Counted from the first letter of the stretch, positions 14,602 to 27,010 are shown. The stretch is 64,000 nucleotides of DNA from Sinohyriopsis cumingii (GCA_028554795.2 CM068842.1:27667577-27731576), one strand, 5' to 3'. A program made the numbers and translations. The notes: generated by a model not told the origin, from the sequence alone.

Positions 14602-16419
14602 TTTGTATCCTTTGTTTCACTTTGTATTTATGTGTTATTCTCGAGGAATCAAAGTCTATCTAAAACGTGAACGTTTACAGATGTATATCAGTATGTTTGC
14701 ATCTTACTGCCTCATCAATTAATCAGATCTGACTTCCCACACTTGACTGTGTAGTGTTATAAATCTCGTGGAACAATAGCTTTTATTTTTGTGTATTTTT
14801 AAACCATAATATTCTCCTCAGAATATCTTTCCACCCAGCTGCTCAGAATGTTGGCTTATAATTATTCAGTTTTCCATTTTTTTCTCCTACATACATGAAA
14901 CGTTTGTAATAATCATCATTAACACATTCATAATATAGTTCAGATTAAGTGATTGAATCGCCCTCCCCCAAAGACCCCTCCCCAAATGATCTACTGGTAA
15001 ATTATGCAGAAAGGTATTAATTATTATAATTGCCTTCGTTATCGTCGTAATCATCATGTTCGCAACTTCCTAACAATCTTAGTCATGTTCTTCGTCATCA
15101 ATGATCATCAGATTTATTTAATCAAAACAATATATTACCACAACTGTCATCATTGGCATCACCAAATATATATATAAATTGCGTTCGGTTGCAATTACTA
15201 CACCTCTGACAACAAACACGCCGTCTGTCATGATACTGTGTTGCCAGTAGAGCTATTTTCGTTTGCGTACTTACGCAATCGTATCAACTGTCTCTTTGAT
15301 ATGTCAACGACAGTGTAAGCATAGCTGTTTAGTTCACTTGCGCCGAGCAGACAACGCTTTTATAACACGGCTCGATTTTGAGTGGTACTTCGTTCGACTC
15401 AAATTTCCTGAATTTCTGACTTGAAAACTGTAGTGGAAACATTGCAATTATCCAGCATTTTTTTTTTTTTACAAATATTTTTTAAAGCAATAAGCCAATA
15501 CATTTCTGTCTAAATCAGCTCATTGTTTATAAACTGGATAATGCACTGTTGTGGTAAAAATGTGCTCAGTACTTTATCAATTGTAAAAGATGAATAAAGT
15601 GGGGATCAAGACTTGATTTATGGCTTGCTTACATTTTTATTTTAGTAGTGTAAGCAGTTATTTAAAAACGATCCACGTTTGTCTAGCCAGTGATGCATGA
15701 ACAATACGAATCATACTTAAATGATCTCTCTCTCTCTCTCTCTCTCTCTCCAGATGCAGATGTAGGAGAGATTTCGAGATTCCGTTGAATCCCCTTTTCC
15801 AGTGCAAGCTTATATATTTGTAAGTGCAAAAATTTAAAAAAATCTGAAAATTATAAGAAAAAAGAACCATTTTTTTTATATTCGAACTCCTTCCATTAAA
15901 AAATCTTGCTAGCATGGGGATCATAAACTACTGTGTTTGCGATTGAGTTTTCACTTTCAACCAATCAATAGTGGCGTTACAAAAGAAAGATCTTTATGGT
16001 TGGTCCCAACAAAATTAAAGTCTCGGAAACTGTATTATCTTCAGGTTCCAGGTAGTGATGGATGGACAATTATCCTAAACATTTCTGTGTGCTCTAAGTA
16101 CCTCTCCAGTTATTTCGTACAAGCTGTTCACCTATGCGTGTGTATCATTATTTTTTTGTAGTAAATTGTTTTATTTTCCGCTTTTAAACAAAAATAACAT
16201 TATGAAAATTAAATTTATCATAAGAAATTTGGGATTAAGTTACAAAATAATGTTTTGTTTAAATACTTAATAGAGTGCTAAATAATACCACTGCTCATCA
16301 TTATCGTCATCGTCGTTGTACTTTTTTTGTGTGCAATTGTCGCTTATGTCCTCCTCCTCCCCTCCTCTTCAATATCACCTTTTATTCCTTGAGCCATTTT
16401 TGTTACTCATGAACAAATT

Positions 16420-16672
16420 ACTACTACTACTACTATTACTACTACTACGTTGCAGTTGTCATTACCTTTATAATAATAATAATAATAATAACAGTTAATA
16501 CTAATTCTAGTTCTTTTTATAATAATAATAATAATAATGATAATAATAACAGTTAATACTAATTCTACTTCTTTTTATTATTATTATTATTATTATTATT
16601 AAGCTACTACTACTACTACCACTATGTTGGCATCATCATTGGCATTATTATTATTATTATTATTATTATTAT
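16420..16672. repeat. Trinucleotide repeat cluster (ACT, AAT, ATT)
   Basis: ACTACT, AATAATAAT and ATTATTATT blocks, with AACAGTTAATACTAATTCTA occurring twice (near 16490 and 16548), showing a local ~57-bp duplication. Confidence 0.85.
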
Positions 16673-17099
16673 ACTTCTCATATGATGAACAGGCAGTTTG
16701 GGTTCTTATTACAGCGAACACGTCAATTTACATTTCATTCAGCGTCATCACGTTAATTTGATTAATCCATATAATCGAAAAGATATCAATCTCCAATCCC
16801 ACGTGACAAAATGCAGTTTAGCTTAATCATACAACTTCTCAAATACAATCATAGAAACAACTTAACAAATGTTGTCTTTGTCAGGGCTTGGTACGCAAGG
16901 TTAGCGTTTATCTGCTACAAATCTTTTGTAAGGGTTACGAATTTTTTTCAGATGTTAAAAGTATAACTATGGAGCTGAATACATTCTCGTAATAGTATAT
17001 GCATTTTCTCGTCATTTACACGTTGTCAGTTCAAAACCTTTCCTTGTACTTGACCTTACTTTCATCAAAAATATTCACATTTACTCGTAACTTATGTTA

Positions 17100-17357
17100 A
17101 TGGACTATATAGTGTATAACAAGTGCGCGCGGAAGCATATGCTTGCAATAATTGAGTGCTTCGGCCATATTGTATTATCCGCCATTTGAGCAAATGTGGA
17201 GGATGTTAGTCTTGGGAGATACTAATTTCTAGGTGGATTTTTACCGATCTGGGCCAAAATACTTCAATTTGGATTACATTGATCGTTTACACAATCATCG
17301 GAAATTAAAATGTGTGAATTTAAGGGCTGAGTTGGGCTCTTTTGGAGCGGTAATTCA
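17100..17357 (+). promoter_or_regulatory. 5' UTR / promoter-proximal region of the AUTS2-like gene
   Basis: This stretch precedes the conserved exon and contains scattered CpG (GCGCGCGGAAG near 17127, TCCGCCAT near 17179) in otherwise AT-rich sequence. An in-frame TGA at 17328 rules out N-terminal extension in this exon. No TATA box or initiator could be assigned with confidence, so the transcription start is not located. Confidence 0.35.
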
Positions 17358-17600
17358 ATGGAGAGCGAGGCGAGGCGAACACAGAGGCACAAGCGTCGAG
17401 AGCGAGAACATCAGTTGCAGTTGGAGAAATGTACTAGCGAGGGGGACAGTGAGGATGATATAGTGGACGGATCGCCGTCAAAGATTAGGGAAAGGGGGCG
17501 ATACAAACCCCGAAAGAAAAGGTCTCCCCTTGCTACATATGAAGAGGACATTATTGATGGATTTGCGATCTGTAGTTTTAGGACCATCGATGATTTAGAG
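17358..17600 (+). CDS. First coding exon of an AUTS2 / fibrosin-like (FBRSL1) family gene
   Basis: The exon encodes 81 residues, from an ATG whose frame is closed upstream by a TGA at 17328, to GAG followed directly by GTAAGT (17601-17606), a consensus splice donor. The exon ends in phase 0. The N-terminal half is basic and charged (Arg/Glu/Lys-rich, then an acidic SEDD patch and a second basic RKKR block). The last ~20 residues carry EEDIIDGFAICSF..IDDLE. This matches the N-terminal motif of vertebrate AUTS2 and FBRSL1, where a basic RRKRR block precedes EED/EEEV-IDGFA..SF.T.EALE. Known family role: nuclear proteins that associate with non-canonical PRC1 and influence transcription and neural development. 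The family assignment rests on the motif and its position; the rest of the protein lies outside what I can find. The symbol is left blank because AUTS2, FBRSL1 and FBRS are vertebrate paralogues of one ancestral gene. Confidence 0.85.
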
Positions 17601-19782
17601 GTAAGTTAACTGATTTGTAACCCCTCTTCGAACATTTCGGACCCATTGAAAGATTGAGATCGAAAGGTTAAGTTTGAACTGAAATTCCCCTTGATAGCCT
17701 CTGCATCAATTAAAGATTTAAGGTTCTTGGCGTTAGTAGCCATGAAGAGTACTGGAACATTTGCAAAGATAAATAGCTTGCGTGAATATAGAAATTTTCA
17801 GTGCCAGACTATGTGTATTGCGGGTCAGTGTACATTTATTGATTATATGAGCTTGGGATTGAGTTGAATACTTTCTTGAACCCCTGTGTGTTGCCGCTGG
17901 TCACGAGTCAGTGACCCGCGGTCACTTCACCTGTTGAAGGCTAATTGGTCATGCTTTGATGTTGCTACGTGCACCAGTTGAGTAACAGTTAAATTGTCCT
18001 GTCGGATATGCACGTCATATTTCATGGAATTTTAGGCGCATTATTGCATGGGAAATATGCAAGTCAGTGTCAGTAACGCAGTATGAAAATGTTTTTTTTA
18101 TATTTTATTTTACAACATTGTTTCATTGTTACACATGAATATACCTTTGAGACAAAGTAATAATTAATTTGAAAGTTGGATGTTTTTGGTATATTTCAAG
18201 GATGAATTTTACTTTTAATTTTTTATTGCCGGCTAAATATGAAGGACTCGTCATGCTGAAACTCTAATGAGAACCCTATGTGCACCAGTATTTTGACTTA
18301 GGCTCCTGTATCATAGGAAGAGAAATATGTGAATTAGAGCTTGCTTTATTGCTGAATGTGTTTTTCATGTGGGTTAATAACTATTTAGAGCTTATGTTGA
18401 ATTTTTGTTGTAAATCACTTTAAATAAATCTTATCTTCAGAGGATTGTTTTGTAATACTTTAAGCAAACAAAATATTCCTTATGAGTTCTACTTGAACAA
18501 AGATTAGTTGCTGTTTATAAAAAAAAGGATACATGTAGTGATATACTTCATGTTAGTAATGCTTGGCAGTGACTGTACTTAGTTGTATGAACATGATGTT
18601 GCACTTTTATCTGTTGCTAGGAAAAGCCGCATTATCTCCTGTTTGTGCATAGTGAGCTCCTGTTCAAATTCAGTTTTGTCCTATTTCAAAATGTGTAAAC
18701 TGTGTAGAAAAAAAACTGAAACTTTAAAACAAAAATCTTCCATGTATCCAATTATAACATACTGCATAATTCATCATTGATAATCCAAAGTTTTAATTTT
18801 GAATTGACCACTTTAAATGAAAATTTGAACAAAATTTGTCCTAAGTCTTAACCGAAAAATTCTCCATAATTCCCAACACCATACAGGGTTCTCAATAGAG
18901 ATGAATATCCCTGCATTTTCATGCTTGGATTTAAATTCAACTCATCTGATGCATGTCTGTTCCAACCTGTGTGTATATATACATATATATATGATGCAGG
19001 TTGATTTGGGTCCAAGCATCAATCTTAATTACCCTGGCATAACCTCCTGCATAAGCACTGCTTATAACAACAGATTGTATGCACATTGATAGTTCTTTGT
19101 CATCTCTGCTTCCACATCCTGACCTGTTCAAGGTATTTTCCTTGCATGAGGAAATTGCACACTTTCTTCAGTTTTTCAAATAACACTGTAATACATTCCA
19201 CATTTAAAATTTGGTAATAATTTTTAACAGCTTGTGCGATGTTAACAAAGGGTGTGGTGACCAAGGGTGAGTACTGCATTCAATCAGGTGGGGACATACT
19301 GAAATAGCCTGAAAGGTTGAATTGGACTTGATGACAACTAGCAGGTTGCCTGGAAGTATATTTTTGTCAAGGATGAACAGATGACAAATCTAGGTGTGTC
19401 CGTAATCTGCGTAATGGAAATATGACCAATATCTCCATACATATGAATGTCACATTACTTCCATAGACAGTCATTCTTAGAAGTTGATTGTGTATTGATA
19501 GTGTATTGCAGGGCTCGCAGCATAATTTCAGGAGGAGTTTTGGTCATTTATAATATCACACTACTAATAAAATGATTTTTCATTAAATAGAATTCTGACG
19601 TGTAAATTTATGCAGTTGCTTCACCCATACAACAGTTGAAAACAGAAAATAAACAACAGCAGTAAAATCATCAACAGTTAGCTTTAATCCCATGATCACT
19701 GGGAGTGTACTGTAGTTTTCTGAAGAATTAAAATAGCATTTCCATTCCATTCAAAGAAACGTAAACACTTGGCATTACACTA

Positions 19783-19794
19783 AGCTAGCTAGCT

Positions 19795-19879
<85 letters not shown>
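19783..19879. repeat. (AGCT)n-(CT)n-(TA)n compound microsatellite
   Basis: AGCT units, then CT to 19830, then AT to about 19879. Confidence 0.95.
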
Positions 19880-19883
<4 letters not shown>

Positions 19884-20090
19884 CATGAATTACGATCATT
19901 AAATTAAGCAAAAGAAGGAATGAAATAAATAAATCATGCATCCTGGCTGCAAAAAGCAACTACTGTTGGTTCTGTATTGTGCGACTGCTATTGATATATG
20001 GTGCAAGTGTATTGTTTCATCGTAGCAAGTGCAGTTATGTGCATTAGTTCATGTTCTCACTAAAGTGAATTAACTGTATGATGTGAAGTA

Positions 20091-20247
20091 TAGAAATATG
20101 TAAGCAGGTTGTTATCTTTGTGTAGAAATATGTAAGCAGGTTGTTATCTTTGTGTAGAAATATGTAAGCAGGTTATCTTTGCATAGAAATATATAAGCAG
20201 GTTGTTATCTTTGTGTAGAAATATGTAAGCAGGTTGTTATCTTTGTG
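20091..20247 (+). repeat. 32-bp tandem repeat, five copies
   Basis: The unit starts TAGAAATATGTAAGCAGG and ends TTGTTATCTTTGTG. Four copies are nearly identical; the third has a short deletion. Confidence 0.9.
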
Positions 20248-21665
20248 TTTCCTTCTCCACTAAACTAAACTGGGTTTACATTTTTGTCTGATAAAGCAGA
20301 AAAGATCTTAATATGAAACATCTGTTTAATGGTGTATCATAATATAAACTAAAACTGTATTATAATAATTTTGTTTGTTACTTAGGGTGTTAGTAGCCTA
20401 GCAGAACTAAGATCAAATGGCACTATTTCAAAATTGATGTTTTGTGATTTACAGGATAGAAATCTTCACAGCATATTTACTAAGCAGATGCAAGTCAACA
20501 AACTAGACACTATTTAAAGCTATAATCAATTTTCAGTTTTTAAAAAAGCATCAAAATACAGTGTAATCAAAAAGGATGACACAGAGTTGGATCATTAAAA
20601 GTAAAGTAGTTGAAAAGGCATTTAGCATTTCACCCTAGGCTAAACATACCATTTTTGTTGATGAACATCAGGCCTTGTGTTGAATATAAGCAATTCAGAG
20701 CACAACATGTAAGTATTTAGTATTACAGATATGTACTTTCAACTGTCCTAACAGATAATCAACAAAAGTTTTGTAATTTTGGAAGGAAGAAATAAATCAT
20801 TACGGCAATGGGGAGCTGTCATTGTTTCAACAGGGCCCATATGTTGGAGAATCCAGTATTTATAGTTTCAATTTGTGAAGGTGATTTGGTCAGAATGGTC
20901 ACCGTAGAGCATGGTTGGGCCAAGGCCAGTGTGCAGGCCGGATCTGGCCTGTGACCTGGTTTTATTTGTTAATTTACAGCATAGGGTTTGGCTTTCAAAA
21001 ATCTCTTACCTGGTCTATGCACTGTCTTGACCTCATGACATCACCCCCACCCCCATTTTGTTTTAATGTATTGGTTTTATGATAGCCATATGGTGGAAAG
21101 ATAGAAACAGAAGTCCTGTGTTCTTTTGGTGATCTTGAATTCCAGAAATCTACAAGTTTCTCAGGAACTTGGAAAAAAAATAAGTGAAAAATTTATATTT
21201 TTTAGTTGCCCTATTTTAAGCAGAATAAGGTTTCATTGTACATGTTCCTTGTACCTTGGCTAATAAAATCATTTGATACCATATGTCATCAGAGGAAAAG
21301 AGGATTTCTGCAATTGAAGATGTTGCAGATCTGTCTAACTAGTGTTTGAGGTTGCCATTCTTTTGTTTTGCAATGCATGTAATAAAGTAAAATGAAGAGT
21401 CTTAATAATCTAGAGATGTTTGTTTGCATAAGAAATATGCAGTGCTTGAGACCCTTCAGAAATTATTTTTTTTGCTAACTGTAATCCATATTAAGACAGT
21501 TTATCATATGGATCCAGTTGTTGTTTGGGTGAATCATTGATGTCTTTGACTGGGTGCTTTTTGTGCATTGATTCTGCAGCAGGTAATCAACTCTGGTGTA
21601 ATTGCTGCAGATGCACAACATGTGGCTGTTGAGACATTGTGTTGAGTTGCTGGATACTCACCCAT

Positions 21666-21728
21666 CTACCATGGATCTTCGGTGTGGAGGGGAATCACTA
21701 CCATGGATCTTCGGTGTGGAGGGGATAA
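21666..21728 (+). repeat. 32-bp tandem duplication
   Basis: CTACCATGGATCTTCGGTGT followed by GGAGGGGA occurs twice in direct succession. Confidence 0.85.
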
Positions 21729-21782
21729 CTGCCCACTGTGATGGATATAGTAATAAAAAATTGTCGGAGCTGTACTGAATTA

Positions 21783-21995
21783 CCCTTTGTACTTACTTAC
21801 AAGAAGAGTCCAGCTACAAATTGCATAGTCCCAGATCTACCATTGCATAATGTGCCTAGATATGGGCCTGTGGAGTTTGTTATGAGTAATTAGTAGAACA
21901 AACAACATAGAACCTGATTTGCGGGTGCACAATATGCTTTTGAAGTTTGGCATCTTTGTTGCTTGCAGTTTGACTTGACGAGTATAGTGTTTAGA
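21783..21995. mobile_element. Hairpin MITE copy
   Basis: It contains CCCAGATCTACCATTGCATAATGTGCC, a GTTTGTTATGAGTAATTAGTAGAAC segment and GCAGTTTGACTTGACGAGTA, matching in order the copy at 49922. The left end is weakly preserved (TACTTACTTACAAG). It directly abuts the left half of a split SINE B. Confidence 0.6.
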
Positions 21996-22164
21996 ATGTC
22001 TGCTGTAGATGCAGAAGGTCACAGGTTTGAACCCTGGCCAAGCCATACCAGACAAATATGGTACTAGCAGCTGCCTCACTTGGCACTCAGAATTAAGATT
22101 TTAATGTTAGGTCTGGTTGGCCTGGTGTCGTGATAATGCAACTGGGTGGGACGTGTCACATGTC
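21985..22164 (+). mobile_element. SINE B, left half (split by the hAT-like element)
   Basis: The B box CACAGGTTTGAACCCTGGCC, then AGCTGCCTCACTTGGCACTC and GGTTGGCCTGGTGTCGTGAT match SINE B. It stops at CATGTC (22159-22164), where the hAT-like element begins. Confidence 0.7.
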
Positions 22165-23379
22165 CAGTGTATCCCCCAGGGGTGTAAAATTGAGGGTAAA
22201 AAAAAAGACCCTTGGTGTCAGAACTGGGGGTCTGATCCGTACTTTTTCAGCTTGAAATAGGATATTGCAACTTGCACAACATACTCTCTCTTTCTCTCCC
22301 TCTAAACATACAAATAAACCAACATGCACCATTAACAAGCAAATGCATCGTCCATTCAAAGGTTAATTGTATTAGTTTTTCTTTTAAAGTCGTGCTTTTA
22401 ACAGTCTCCTTATAATTGTTTTGAAGCAATATTATAGACCAACACATTACATATAAGCCGATACAAACAGCCAAATAAATCTTTTTAACCAAATGGCAGT
22501 TAGTTTACTGCCTGTCATAAAATGTGTACTATCATCGGTTTCATTGTACTTTATCCTAGAATACATTTATCCAAAAATCAAGGAGGATACTGATTTATCT
22601 TCTTTCTAATAAGTTACACTTGAACTTTAGGATCTTTCTTTCATTGCAGCAAAGCTAAAAATCATCAAAATTTGCAATTACCCTTTGACTTTGTAATCCA
22701 AATAACGATTTGTCTCGGCCAGTTCACTGATTTTTTTGTTGTGAAAGAATGTTTTGGGTTATAATGTTTTCTCCAGCTATCTTGTGGCAAAGGATGGCAG
22801 ATTTTAAAAATTTTTTTAAACCCTGTCACAGAAGGATTATTCATTTTTGGAGTCTTCGCAATCATGCGATTAGAAATCACACTGGTAATCCTAATGGATG
22901 TGCTGTATTCCAGTCAAGGGAATTATTGTCTCCATTTTTCATTAAAGTTAGGTCTACAGTTACTCTTTTGTGTTCTGCTTCTTTCACTTTCTTCGCTAAT
23001 GATTCTTAGTGCATGCTGTTTTAAGTTGGAGATCATTTTCTAGTGCAACAAGCATTGAGACCTGACCTGTTGCTGAGCTCGCAAGATTATGGGAAGCTAC
23101 TCAGTCATAACATTGCCTATGCTAGTCTGGTTTCGTTTCTTATGTTCCCTGCGTTGCACTCTGCTAGAGGAGTGTAACACAGGGAGCAAACAAAGCAGGG
23201 AACCAGTCAGTGCCTATGTTCGAAGTATAATGATGCCATCCCTTGTCCAAAGCATTGATAAATTTTGATTGCATTATGCGAATCCTTTGCATCAAAAAAA
23301 TGTATGGCAACAAGACGTGTGCATCAGTTTTCTATAGCGTGCATCCCTGATGCACAAATGTGTGTAAAGGGAAACACAG
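22165..23379. mobile_element. hAT-like DNA transposon remnant inserted in SINE B
   Basis: The left end reads CAGTGTATCCC and the right end GGGAAACACAG (reverse complement CTGTGTTTCCC), resembling hAT terminal repeats. An exact CATGTC direct repeat abuts both ends (22159-22164 and 23380-23385). SINE B sequence resumes on each side, which fixes the boundaries. The right ~790 bp aligns with 27958-28781. hAT elements normally duplicate 8 bp, whereas only 6 bp match exactly here, so the superfamily call is tentative. Minus-strand coding remnants are interrupted by stops. Confidence 0.65.
23123..23208. repeat. Palindrome inside hAT-like copy 1
   Basis: TAGTCTGGTTTCG through GCGTTGCACTCTGC pairs imperfectly with GGAGTGTAACACAGGGAGCA through CAGGGAACCAGTC. 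It is more diverged than the copy at 28504. Its presence in both copies means it predates their separation. Confidence 0.6.
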
Positions 23380-23515
23380 CATGTCTTTGGCATGATGCCT
23401 TAGTACTAGACATCACTACAAACTGCCACACTGTAGACATTGTAGAGACATGACTCAAAATGTTTAAAGCTGTATTAAAATTTAAACAAAAAAACCCAAA
23501 CACAAACACATAAGC
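23380..23515 (+). mobile_element. SINE B, right half (split by the hAT-like element)
   Basis: CATGTCTTTGGCATGATGCC and TACTAGACATCACTACAAAC continue the SINE B sequence after the duplicated CATGTC, through to the CA-rich end AAACACAAACACATAAG. Confidence 0.7.
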
Positions 23516-23945
23516 AAGTATATACAGTACACATTTAACAGCAGGTTGTGTGCTATCGGAATACATCTGTCCTTCAGTGTACTCCCTTTAATTATAAATT
23601 TGATTCTGGATATAAGATAGTAATGCTTTTGTCTACCATGACTTAAATTAAAATAAAATTACAAGCGTTCAAATTTTCAATATCCTTCATCTCAGGAATT
23701 TTTATTAAAACATTGTACTTTAACTTTTTTCTTAAAAAGCTTTTGTCTCAAATTTGCCACTGCTGTATAGAGTCAGTGTCAGACTCAAAGTTACCTGTGT
23801 CTGTAAGAAGAGCTACTGTAATTGATTGGTGTCTAATAAGCCACTGTTATAATCCATCAGTGTCAGCTCAGGTATGCTTGCTGTAACAACAGTACATAGG
23901 ACAGCTGTAATAACCTCTAGCACTGAAACAGCAGGTCACCACATA

Positions 23946-24195
23946 AGCTGTTGTTGTTGTTAGGGTTTAACATCATTTTTCAGCACAAGATAGGCTATAT
24001 GTGGCAGCCAGTATAAATGTTGGAGGCTGAACCCTGGAAAACCCCAGAAAGAACCACCAACCCATGAGAAGCTACTGGCAAGCTTTCTCATGTACCCACA
24101 TTAGCTGAGCACGAGACTCGAACCCATGCATACAGAGGTGAGATGGCAGTGAACTATAATGGTGAGCACTTTAGACCACTAGGCTACTCTGGGCC
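23946..24195 (-). mobile_element. SINE A copy, minus strand
   Basis: GTTGTTGTTGTTAGGGTTTA, CATTTTTCAGCACAAGATAG, AAAGAACCACCAACCCATGA, CTTTCTCATGTACCCACATT and CTCGAACCCATGCATACAGA are the reverse complement of SINE A. The B box here, GGGTTCGAGTCTC, is the best preserved of the family and supports tRNA ancestry. Confidence 0.7.
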
Positions 24196-24196
24196 C

Positions 24197-24400
24197 TTTT
24201 ATGTTTTTTTGTTTTTTTTGTGGTGGTTTTACTGGCATTTTTAATACATTATTGGCTATTTGATGTTCTGGAATTGGGAGCTAAGTGCCTTGCCAAGGGC
24301 ATATGGAGGCTGCAGACCTGAGCTGGCCTGGGTTAGGATTGAACTGGTGTTCTTGGATAACAAGACTGATGCTCTTCCAGAATGAACTATCACATTCCCC
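24197..24400 (-). mobile_element. SINE D-like element, minus strand
   Basis: GTGGTGGTTTTACTGGCATT, AGCTAAGTGCCTTGCCAAGG, GGTTAGGATTGAACTGG and GACTGATGCTCTTCCAGAAT follow the layout of the 26822 element. It directly abuts the minus-strand SINE A at 23946-24195. Confidence 0.45.
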
Positions 24401-24795
24401 CACTAACACTCTGTAGTTAAACCCAAGCATTCAGGCAGGTATGTCCTGCTGTTGCTTATGATGGTTGCTAACAGTAACCAGATTTGGATAAAATGCTGAT
24501 CTGTTGTATTTGTCACTAGTGAGCAAAAGTGCTAAAACACAACACAATAGTGTATAGTGTTTTATCTACAAATGGCTTCATGCAAGTCATTTGACTTGTC
24601 AATGCAAGAAACAGCCAAACCTATGAGTTTTATTCTAGCCGATGATCAGTTTTCCGTAGTTTTTAAAATATAATTACATTGTTTAAATACACAACGAAAA
24701 TATTAATTATATAATGTGAATAAAGCCAATAAGGCAATTCCCTTGCCAGAAGCATGTGAACATTATATATTTGTTAAAAAATCTTGTTGAAGGTT

Positions 24796-24984
24796 TTATG
24801 TCATCAGACATAATCTGAGCATATGTGACAAGGCGTTTATTGTTGGCTGTGTCCGCGTTTCATCTGCCATTGCTGTCACAAATGACAAGTTTTGCATGTC
24901 ACATAAAAGGCTATCCTCAATGTTTGATAGGCGTTCGAGTAACTCTGAAAAGGTAGTAGCCAAGTCATTGGTAGAATTCTTCAA
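24796..24984 (-). pseudogene. Possible coding remnant, unknown (62 codons)
   Basis: The minus-strand frame starts Met-Lys-Asn-Ser-Thr and reads LSNIEDSLLCDMQNLSFV and then AMADETRTQPTINALS. The residue mix resembles a real helical protein more than surrounding AT-rich frames. Nearby minus-strand text (about 25440-25540) reads ERVEPSSSKDEVIVTRK, also protein-like. It may be another decayed transposon. No family is recognised. Confidence 0.25.
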
Positions 24985-25325
24985 AATGCCAATGGCATCA
25001 ATTTCTAAAACCGCTAAGTCGTTTATTGAATTAAAAAGAGATTTGTATTTTTAAAAACAAGGATGTCTTCTACAAAAGGCTAATGTACACACTTAAGTTG
25101 CAATTTCATTGCTATGTCTTGTTTGGAAGAATGTTTTTGTAACCCTGCATTCAAATCTGCCTGGTGTTGTGGACCTTCAATCAGCAGTTTAAGTGTTCTG
25201 GCAACCCAGCATGCCTTGCCAGTGTACTGTTCTGAAAGTTATTGATGTTTGCACATTGGTCATGGTGTTTTTTTTTTAGCCTCTGTACATATATGGCAAA
25301 ATATAAAGGTGTCTTAACTGTAACA

Positions 25326-25452
25326 GTCTTCACTTGACTTAACTTCTTTTGAAAACGTAGTCAGCTGTGTTTTTATTCATTGCTGCACAAAAGTCTTCAC
25401 TCAACTTCTTTTGAAAATGTAGTCAGCTGTGTTTTTAATCATTGCTGCACAA
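25326..25452 (+). repeat. ~65-bp tandem duplication
   Basis: GTCTTCACT, AACTTCTTTTGAAAA, TGTAGTCAGCTGTGTTTTTA and TCATTGCTGCACAAA occur at 25326 and again from 25393. Confidence 0.8.
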
Positions 25453-26214
25453 ACTATGTTTTATCTTACGAGTAACTATTACCTCATCTTTGGATGATGA
25501 AGGCTCCACTCGTTCAATAACAATACTATTATCATCGGTCGGTCATAAATGCGGTCCAAGAGATAATTTTATTGTTTTGGACCTATTTTATTTTGTTTGC
25601 CCAGGACGCCGTTTTCAATCAAATGCTGACAGTATATTGGAACAATGCAAGGCATAAAACTGAGTGAATGGAAATTGTTGCTTCATCGCGTGACAAAGGT
25701 GCACATAAAGTAATAGTTTCTCATGAGAACGACTTTAAACTCACGTTTTTTTTCACACTTCTTTTTTGTTTGTGGTGATTATATGGTTCTAACATTCTGT
25801 TGCTACAAATGATGTGACAGTTGCAGGTCACATAAGGTCAGCTCCAGGCTCCACACTCAGTTTTAACCCTATCTGTTATGATAACATTAGTGTAAGAAAT
25901 GATGTACACATATTTTCTGTTTGGGAGAGTTGTAATCTAGTCATTAAAGTAGTTAGACTAAACCTTAATTTTCTTTTAATCAGCAAAAGGTAACACGGGT
26001 GTGTCAATTTACCTACCGGTGATGATTTTTAGACCAAACATTTGTGTTTTGTTAACGAGTAAATTGTAACATTGGGATGTGTCAATTTACATATCGACGA
26101 CTATTTTTGTGTGTCAAATCGGAACAGTCTGTGTATTTGATGCATCACGCATGGGTAGATAAACCACTGAGAGTATCATTCTGTTTCCAGACAGAAAGCA
26201 ATGGTCACTGAGAT

Positions 26215-26520
26215 GTGCATTTTTGCATAATGCATTGTCTAATAAAGTCAGTTAAAACAACTTTATGTGATTTCACCACAGAACTCAAAATCAGCAGTCG
26301 ATGGATTGCAAGAGGCCTGTAAATTTCTTGTCAGATTCCTTAACTGTCTGTTGCCATTCAGTGCATTTGCATAATGTATTCTGTAATAAGGTCCGACCTC
26401 GCTGCAAGACTTGAAATCACCAGTAGATGGCTTGTAAGAGGCCTGTAAATTTCCTGTCAGATTAGCAGCTTTCATAAATGTCTGATGCTTTGTCAAGTTT
26501 CACTTGTTGCCAGTCAATGT
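26215..26520 (+). repeat. ~145-bp duplicated segment
   Basis: GCATAATG(C/T)ATT, GATGG(A/C)TTG(C/T)AAGAGGCC, TGTAAATTTC(T/C)TGTCAGATT and GTTGCCA(T/G)TCA occur twice in order. The minus strand would read LTGNLQASYKPSTGDFKSC and LTRNLQASCNPSTADFEFC, but this only mirrors the DNA duplication. Confidence 0.65.
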
Positions 26521-26821
26521 TTATTTATGATGCTATAGCAGATTTATGAAAATGTTAATGATTGTATTTGACCAAGTTGTCTTGGAACTAACCACTTAAT
26601 ATTGTGAGGTTCAATTGCTCCCCAACACAATTAGGGTTAGACTTATATTTAAAAAGTGACATTAATTCATCCTCAAAATAAATTAAATCATTAGCACCAC
26701 TGATGTGTTATTACTTTGAAAATACTCTGTGCCTGGTTTTTGATTAATGATACTGTTAGATATATTCCATTTTTAAATTTTACTGGGACTGATAAATAAA
26801 AATTGCTTTTGATGCCAAAGA

Positions 26822-27010
26822 AATGGGTTTGGTTTTAGTACTTTAATGCACAGCAACACAAGAAGGTTACTTAGGGCCGAAACAATTGGAGTAAAGTGCT
26901 TCGCCTTAGGACACTCCATGGTAGCTCACTCGGGTTGATCCAATGATAAAATTCAAACTCATACCCTTGCAGTTGCATGTCTGGTGCTAACTACTGAGAC
27001 ACAATGGCTC
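26822..27010 (-). mobile_element. SINE D-like element, minus strand
   Basis: GGTTTGGTTTTAGTACTTTA at the 3' end, GTAAAGTGCTTCGCCTTAGG, CACTCGGGTTGATCC and CTAACTACTGAGACACAATG (A-box side) are in the order of a reversed tRNA-derived SINE. The AGTGC(T/C)T(C/T)GCC..AGG(A/G)CA motif is widespread in marine-animal SINEs. Confidence 0.45.

Noticed and set aside
17160..17190. Minus-strand ATGGCGGATAAT near the AUTS2-like exon as a divergent gene start
   Set aside because: The frame runs about 26 codons to a stop without a convincing splice donor.
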